A stretch of 56,636 nucleotides of DNA from Candidatus Sulfopaludibacter sp. SbA3. GTDB taxonomy: Bacteria; Acidobacteriota; Terriglobia; Bryobacterales; Bryobacteraceae. The stretch is taken from NCBI GenBank assembly GCA_945893365.1, contig CAMDED010000033.1, positions 1 through 56,636 of the forward strand, given 5' to 3'. The translations under genes and the position numbers were made by a program. The notes under the pieces were generated by a model. The model was not told the DNA's origin and searched no databases. It saw nothing but the letters and a program-made list of their open reading frames with translations. Below, piece after piece: positions 51,961 through 56,636 of this stretch (position 1 is the first letter of the stretch; each line of letters starts with the position of its first letter).

Positions 51961-53109
51961 CTACAGTGCTTGCGGCGACTCGCCCAATCGTATTTTCAGC
52001 TGTGTCTGCCGGCCGTTGCGGTAGAGAGTCAGCTCAATCATGTCGCCCGCCCGTTTCCGGTTCAGGGCGCGCTGCAGGGAGTCGTTGCTTTCGACCGGTT
52101 TTCCGTCGATCGCCATGATCAAGTCTCCGCCCACGCCAATCCGGTAATTGCTCACGATAACGACTTGGCGCGGCCCCCGAAGGCCCGCATCGTCCGCCGC
52201 CGAGCCGCGCTCCACGCGCTGGATCAATAGGCCGCCTTCGTTGGGCAGCTCAAGCGCCTCCGCCAGGTCGCCTCGCACGTGCACCACGTTCACCCCAAGC
52301 TGAGGCCTCGCAATCCGCCCTCGCGCCTGGAACTCGTCGAGCATCGCTTTGGCCCGGTTCACCGGCATCGCAAAGCCGATACCGATATTCCCCTGAGGCC
52401 CGTAAATCATCGTATTGATGCCGATCACGCTGCCATGCGAATCGAGCAGCGGTCCGCCGCTGTTACCGGGGTTGATCGCCGCATCCGTCTGCACCATTTC
52501 CTCAAGCGTGCGCCCGTTTTCGTCCTGAATGGACCGGTTGACGGAGCTCACCACTCCCGTGGTCAGCGTGCCCGACAGTCCGAACGGGTTGCCGATCGCC
52601 AGCACCTTCTGCCCTACCTGCAAAGGGTCCGAATCGCCCAGTTTCAGGAACGGAAGCTTGCCCTTTGTATCCACTTTGAGAAGCGCCAGATCGTTGTTGA
52701 CATCCGCTCCGAGTATGCGCGCCTTGTACTGTTTCTTGTCGGCAAGGGTCACCGTGATCTGGGTCGCGCGGCCCGAAACCACATGGTGATTCGTTAGAAT
52801 ACGTCCGTCCGCGTCGATGAGGAAGCCCGACCCCTGCCCGCGCTCGGGATAAACCTGAAAAAACCAGTTCTCCCGGTACACGATGCTCGTAATATTCACC
52901 GTGGCCTGATTGGCCATCTTGTAGATATCGATGTTATTGATTTCGTCAGTCGAAAAACCGGCCGTGAGCGCCGTCGCGGGCGCCGTCCACACCTGCCCCG
53001 TCCGCCGAAACGGTTCGAAGAGCGCTCCAAATCTTGCGTTCGAGCCGGAAGTGACATAAAAGAACGCCCCGGCGAGCGCTGCCGGCAGAACGATGAATCT
53101 CCATTTCAT
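51961..53109 (-). CDS. HtrA/DegP-like serine protease with PDZ domain
   Basis: This 382-residue protein has an N-terminal membrane anchor or signal (FIVLPAALAGAFFYV). The trypsin-like triad is His109 (TNHHVV), Asp140 (NNDLALLKV) and Ser217 (GNSGGPLLD). One PDZ domain (~residues 285-375, GLLIQRVERGSAADDAGLRG) follows. It degrades or senses misfolded periplasmic proteins. Its ATG overlaps the coaE stop (ATGA). A sigma-type cytoplasmic role is unlikely given the anchor. Confidence 0.92.
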   Translation of the reverse strand: MKWRFIVLPAALAGAFFYVTSGSNARFGALFEPFRRTGQVWTAPATALTAGFSTDEINNIDIYKMANQATVNITSIVYRENWFFQVYPERGQGSGFLIDADGRILTNHHVVSGRATQITVTLADKKQYKARILGADVNNDLALLKVDTKGKLPFLKLGDSDPLQVGQKVLAIGNPFGLSGTLTTGVVSSVNRSIQDENGRTLEEMVQTDAAINPGNSGGPLLDSHGSVIGINTMIYGPQGNIGIGFAMPVNRAKAMLDEFQARGRIARPQLGVNVVHVRGDLAEALELPNEGGLLIQRVERGSAADDAGLRGPRQVVIVSNYRIGVGGDLIMAIDGKPVESNDSLQRALNRKRAGDMIELTLYRNGRQTQLKIRLGESPQAL

Positions 53110-53711
53110 AGAGCTAAACGCCTTAGGGAATCGTAGACTTCGCGCGCCTGCCGCACGGTCTCGTTCTCGCTGCCCGAAGTATCTATTACGTAATCGGCGA
53201 ACTTTAGTTTCTCAACCGCGGGCATTTGACGTTTGAGACGCGCCAGGACTTCGTCCCTTGTCAGACCGTCGCGGCGCATGGCGCGTTCCACCTGCTGTTC
53301 CTCGCTCGATATTACCACCATCAGACGATCGAACTTCCTATAGCTTCCGGTCTCGATCAGGATAGCCGCTTCCACTACCACGATGCCGCCCGGGTCCCGC
53401 CCGGCGGCTTCGCGGATCAGCGAGTCTTCCCTCAGGAAAACCGCGGGATGGACAATCGCGTTGAGAACCTCGAGACGCGCGGGCGTCCCGAATACTTCGG
53501 CGGCGAGCAGGCGCCGGTCGATGGTTCCGTCCGCGCGCAGGATCCCCGGGCCGAACTCGCGCACGACGGCGTCGTAGGCTTCGCCGTCCGGCATCAGAAC
53601 CGCGCGGCCCAGTTCGTCAGCCTGAATCAGGTAACAGCCGAAACCGCTCAAGGTTCGTCCTACTAATGTCTTGCCGCAAGCCAGCCCCCCGGTAAGCCCA
53701 GCGGTCAGCAT
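53106..53711 (-). CDS. coaE: Dephospho-CoA kinase
   Basis: This 201-residue protein has a P-loop AGLTGGLACGKT at the start, then LIQADELGRAVL, the conserved lid LEVLNAIVHPAV with VVVEAAILIETG, and VIDTSGSENETVRQ near the end. It makes coenzyme A from dephospho-CoA, the last step of CoA synthesis. The start overlaps the folD stop region, and the stop overlaps the htrA start. Confidence 0.93.
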   Translation of the reverse strand: MLTAGLTGGLACGKTLVGRTLSGFGCYLIQADELGRAVLMPDGEAYDAVVREFGPGILRADGTIDRRLLAAEVFGTPARLEVLNAIVHPAVFLREDSLIREAAGRDPGGIVVVEAAILIETGSYRKFDRLMVVISSEEQQVERAMRRDGLTRDEVLARLKRQMPAVEKLKFADYVIDTSGSENETVRQAREVYDSLRRLAL

Positions 53712-54625
53712 GCCCCGAATCTGCGCTCCGCCGACTGGATTGTGTTTAACATGAGCATCGCAATCGTCAGGGGACCCACTCCGCCAGGCACAGGCGTGTA
53801 GGCGGAGGCGCGCTCAGCCATCGCGGCCGGATCTACATCCCCAACCAGAACGGAGCCGTTGCGGTCGAACGCCTCCAGTTTCTCACGCGATCCGCGGAAA
53901 ATCCGCTCGACCTGGGCCCGATCCGTAATCCGGTTCATCCCCACGTCGATCACCGTCGCGCCTTCCCGGATATGACGGGCGCCGATCATTGCCGGCTGGC
54001 CGATCGCGGCCACCAGGATATCGGCTTCCCGGCACATCGCCGCGAGATCCGGTGTTTTCGAATGGCAGATGGTAACGGTAGCATTTTCGTGCAACAGCAG
54101 GAACGCCATCGGCTTTCCTACAATGTCGCTGCGCCCCACCACTACCGCGCGACGCCCTGCCATCGGAATATCGTACCGCTTGAGGACCTCGATGATTCCG
54201 GCCGGCGTACAGGACCGCGGTCCGGGACGGCCCGTGACCAGGCATCCCATGTTGTAAGGGTGGAATCCGTCGACATCTTTCAAAGGATCGACGGCGAGCA
54301 GGGCGGCTTTTGAGTCGACCTGGGCCGGCAGGGGCATCTGCACCAGAATGCCATCGATATCGGATCTCGCGTTGAGCTCGCCGATGATCGCCAACAGTTC
54401 GGCGGTTGTAACAGAGGCTGGCGGCGCGACGTGTTCGCTCTCGATCCCTAAGTCTTTGCAGGCTTTGATCTTACTGCGGACGTAGATCCCGGAGGCCGGG
54501 TCGTCGCCCGCCAGGATCACCGCCAGCCCCGGCGGACGCTTCGATGCGGCGAGCGCTTCTACTCTCGGCTTGCACTCCTGCTTGATCTGGTCACGGATGC
54601 GATTGCCGTCGAGGATTTTCGCCAC
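53705..54625 (-). CDS. folD: Bifunctional methylenetetrahydrofolate dehydrogenase/cyclohydrolase
   Basis: This 306-residue protein has the family motifs YVRSKIKACKDLGI (catalytic Tyr/Lys), DGILVQMPLPAQ, KDVDGFHPYNMG, VVVGRSDIVGKPMAFLL (NADP site) and TPVPGGVGPLTIAML. It interconverts methylene-, methenyl- and formyl-THF for one-carbon metabolism. GTG 54625 starts the conserved AKILDGNRIRDQI; the frame is open further upstream without family similarity. The stop overlaps coaE. Confidence 0.96.
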   Translation of the reverse strand: MAKILDGNRIRDQIKQECKPRVEALAASKRPPGLAVILAGDDPASGIYVRSKIKACKDLGIESEHVAPPASVTTAELLAIIGELNARSDIDGILVQMPLPAQVDSKAALLAVDPLKDVDGFHPYNMGCLVTGRPGPRSCTPAGIIEVLKRYDIPMAGRRAVVVGRSDIVGKPMAFLLLHENATVTICHSKTPDLAAMCREADILVAAIGQPAMIGARHIREGATVIDVGMNRITDRAQVERIFRGSREKLEAFDRNGSVLVGDVDPAAMAERASAYTPVPGGVGPLTIAMLMLNTIQSAERRFGAC

Positions 54626-54685
54626 CGCCTTATTGTAACAAGGCGTCGTAACAAGGCGTTGCCGGCCGCACGGCACCGCAGTTTG

Positions 54686-55498
54686 TCAGCCCGCCCGGGC
54701 CGGGGACGGACTTGCCAGACGAACCAGATTGAGCAGCCTCGGAGTCGTCTTTCCGCAGCCGCAGGTGTCCGGATTGAGTTCTCCGGTCCACCCGGTTCCC
54801 AGTCGAAGCGCCGGGTATTGGCGGTCGGTAAGGGACGTGACCACCAACTCCGATGCGATCGACTCCCATAAGGCGTTACCGGGCTCGATATGGACGCCCC
54901 GGTGAGCTTCGCACTCGCCCGCCAGAAGCGCGCCGTCCATACCAAGATACTGTTCAAATAGCGGCACCTGAAAGGCGCGCCAAAAAAGCGCACGATCTTC
55001 TTCGCCGACTCCTCCCTGGTCGAGATCTGTGAAGGCGATGACCGAGTGCGAGAAAGGGGCGGGGGCGATTGCGCCGCTTTCGATCTCCCGCGCCAGACGC
55101 CGCAGCGTACCCACCGGAGCTGCAACCGATTCCGCACCGGACTGCGCCAAACGGCGAGCATCCGGTTCAACCCCGTGACGCAGAACCGTCACCTTCTGGG
55201 CAGGCTGCACGTCGAGCGGATGCTTTGTGGCGGCTGCGCGAGGCTGGACCAGGCGAGAATTGCGGAATTGGTTCAGAGAACGGAAGAATTCCTCGCGCGG
55301 CAACACCGGCAACCGCTCCAGTGCGTCGTCCGGACACACTAGAGCGTCGATCTCCCGCTGGGTTCCCAGGCTGGCGAGATCAAGACGGCCCGGGTAGCCC
55401 GGAGTCTGAAGCGCGCTGTGTAGGACGCCTTGCAAGCGAGCAAGACGCCCCGCCGGGGGATCCCGCCGGCCTTTGAGGATAACAGTGAATAAGAACAC
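54686..55498 (-). CDS. Divergent PaaK/LuxE-like adenylate-forming family protein
   Basis: This is a 270-residue protein. The C-terminal ~80 residues resemble the end of phenylacetate-CoA-ligase-type proteins: LLAGECEAHRGVHIEPGNAL, ELVVTSLTDRQYPALRLGTG, then a Cys-x-Cys-Gly (NPDTCGCGKTTPRLLNL). The usual N-terminal AMP-binding motifs (SSGTTG) are not evident, and the protein is much shorter than PaaK (about 430). It may be a regulatory or degenerate member. It lies upstream of folD on the same strand with a 60-base gap. Confidence 0.5.
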   Translation of the reverse strand: MFLFTVILKGRRDPPAGRLARLQGVLHSALQTPGYPGRLDLASLGTQREIDALVCPDDALERLPVLPREEFFRSLNQFRNSRLVQPRAAATKHPLDVQPAQKVTVLRHGVEPDARRLAQSGAESVAAPVGTLRRLAREIESGAIAPAPFSHSVIAFTDLDQGGVGEEDRALFWRAFQVPLFEQYLGMDGALLAGECEAHRGVHIEPGNALWESIASELVVTSLTDRQYPALRLGTGWTGELNPDTCGCGKTTPRLLNLVRLASPSPARAG

Positions 55499-55634
55499 GG
55501 TACCTCAGGTAGTGGCGGTGGCGAGGCGTATTCTCTTGTTTATCTATGTTTTAGGATCGGTTCGGTACTAACACCCCGTGTTCGGCTAGGTACCTCCGAT
55601 TCGATCGGGGGAAGTAACCCTCGGGCTAACTCCC

Positions 55635-56624
55635 TCAGCCTAACAGGCGTTCGAGATTCCCGCCGAAGATAAGCCGGGCATCGTCCGCGGAGACGCCCAT
55701 CTCGTAGAGTGCGCGCGATTGAATTTCAAAAATAGCGGAGTGCCAACCGCGCGGGAAAAACGACGAATCCGTCCCGAACAGCAAGCGTCTGGGTCCGGCG
55801 ACCTCGAGGGCATGGCGGAAAACGGTCTTGAGATCGGCGTGCGAGGGTTCGTAGCGCGTCCAGGCGTTCGTGCTCGACGTGTCCAGGTAGACGTTCGGGC
55901 AAAGGTCGCACAGCATGAGCGCTTCACGGAAATAGCCGGCCCCGAAATGCGGAATGACAAAATGAAGTTTCGGATATCGCAGCGCGATCGCATGCAAGTC
56001 GATCGGGTTCGAAAATCGCATGTCGAAGGGCGAGGGAAGGCCGAGCTTTCTTCGTACACCCACAAAGAGCACTCCGCAGTGGACGAACACGAGGCAACCG
56101 GGTTGTGCGGCCGCAAGATCGAGGATCGGCCGGACGCGGTCGTCGTGAATGGAGTAGCCTTGCATCGCGGGAAAGAGGCAGATACCGCGCAACCCCTTTT
56201 GCGAGAGGCCCGTTTCGACTCGGGCGGTAGCGTCGGGCGCGAGCGGATTCACCATGAAGTACCCGTGGAAACGCCCCGGCAAGTGTGCGATGGCGGCTGC
56301 GACGGAATCCTCGTCGCCTGGAACGCTCGCGATCAGGGACACCTTGGCCACATGGTGGCGGTCAAGTTCGTGGGCCCAGGTCTCCGCAAGACGTTCGTGG
56401 TCGGGAGGCGGCATTTGCCATCCGAGCGTATGGCCGATGTCGAGCACGGACTCGCCCTGTCCCTTTTGGGCCGCGAGGGCGGAAAAGAAGCTTCCTCGCT
56501 GTTTGTAGTGGGTTGCGGCGGGACCGAGCGACGTGTAGTGGGCATAGCTTGGGTATAGCCTGTGGTGTTGACTCAACGGCGGGCGTAGCCCGCTCGCGGA
56601 GGCTTTTGCTTGGCAAGGGACCAT
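55635..56624 (-). CDS. Amidohydrolase-family protein (PF04909-type TIM barrel)
   Basis: This is a 329-residue frame near the window end; the start may be further in or beyond the edge. The barrel segments are VETGLSQKGLRGICLFPAMQ, PGCLVFVHCGVL (His), KLHFVIPHFGAGYFREALML (His), VYLDTSSTNAW and the final Asp in RLLFGTDSSFFPRG. These fit the ACMSD/4-oxalomesaconate-like decarboxylase and amidohydrolase clan. The expected first-strand HxH is not seen in the usual form (DIGHTLGW is the nearest), so the N-terminus may be altered or misplaced. Codons before about residue 60 look non-native. Confidence 0.7.
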   Translation of the reverse strand: MVPCQAKASASGLRPPLSQHHRLYPSYAHYTSLGPAATHYKQRGSFFSALAAQKGQGESVLDIGHTLGWQMPPPDHERLAETWAHELDRHHVAKVSLIASVPGDEDSVAAAIAHLPGRFHGYFMVNPLAPDATARVETGLSQKGLRGICLFPAMQGYSIHDDRVRPILDLAAAQPGCLVFVHCGVLFVGVRRKLGLPSPFDMRFSNPIDLHAIALRYPKLHFVIPHFGAGYFREALMLCDLCPNVYLDTSSTNAWTRYEPSHADLKTVFRHALEVAGPRRLLFGTDSSFFPRGWHSAIFEIQSRALYEMGVSADDARLIFGGNLERLLG

Positions 56625-56636
56625 TTCCCCAATTCA

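Noticed and set aside
1-56636. tRNA, rRNA and riboswitch genes
   Set aside because: Read through by eye for clover-leaf ends, CCA-type 3' ends and known aptamer cores; none was convincing. A covariance-model scan would be decisive.

Overview
The window is GC-rich, gene-dense chromosomal DNA. Its gene content suggests an Acidobacteriota member of the Bryobacterales/Solibacterales type. The clues are a DUF1549/DUF1553 cytochrome-like protein paired with a DUF1501 protein, several PQQ-type beta-propeller proteins, remains of a large carboxypeptidase-regulatory-domain TonB receptor, many Tat- or Sec-exported metabolic enzymes, and a bacillithiol-type deacetylase. This taxonomic call is an inference from gene content; no rRNA or tRNA gene was seen.

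Layout. (1) 1-13.2 kb: the end of a PQQ-dependent dehydrogenase; a minus-strand operon of sugar kinase, rhomboid protease, glutaredoxin-like protein and BshB1-like deacetylase; a tiny basic secreted protein with a strong terminator; a Phd antitoxin with a wrecked ParE/RelE toxin; the DUF1549/1553-DUF1501 pair; a propeller protein; a 651-residue exported protein; and a graveyard holding a decayed second copy of the DUF1501 3' end and TonB-receptor scraps. (2) 13.2-30.2 kb: one uninterrupted plus-strand tailed-particle cassette (TerL, portal, scaffold, P22-like coat, neck proteins, tail tube, tail chaperone with a canonical -1 slippery site, very short tape measure, two paralogous distal-tail proteins, a gpL/gpJ-type hub, and a terminal fibre with a glycosidase-like region). 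No integrase, repressor, replication or lysis gene is seen anywhere in the window, so a domesticated or gene-transfer-agent-like element is a serious possibility. (3) 30.3-45.7 kb: an orphan Wzt-type ABC ATPase, DUF167 and an M24 peptidase in a translationally coupled run; pgk; a minus-strand operon of lipoprotein, membrane glycosyltransferase, GlcNAc-kinase-like protein and M20 peptidase; a copper module (CopA-type ATPase, CsoR) with its promoter and operators visible, followed by a BaiN/HI0933 flavoprotein; then an exported amidohydrolase and a MEMO1-family protein. (4) 45.7-48 kb: a decayed stretch with three consecutive minus-strand pseudogenes. (5) 48-56.6 kb: housekeeping genes (PfkB kinase, MurJ, zinc-ribbon coiled-coil protein), a MazEF-type pair with an operator palindrome, HtrA-CoaE-FolD, a PaaK-like protein and an amidohydrolase.

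How it fits together. Most host operons show ATGA/GTGA/TGATG stop-start overlaps, so translational coupling is the rule. The particle cassette follows the standard order packaging, head, neck, tail, baseplate. It carries two copies of a host-type palindromic repeat between genes, which points to long residence in the chromosome. The most testable novelties are the GTA-like cassette with its A AAA AAC frameshift site and short tape measure, and the CopA promoter with twin G-tract operators.
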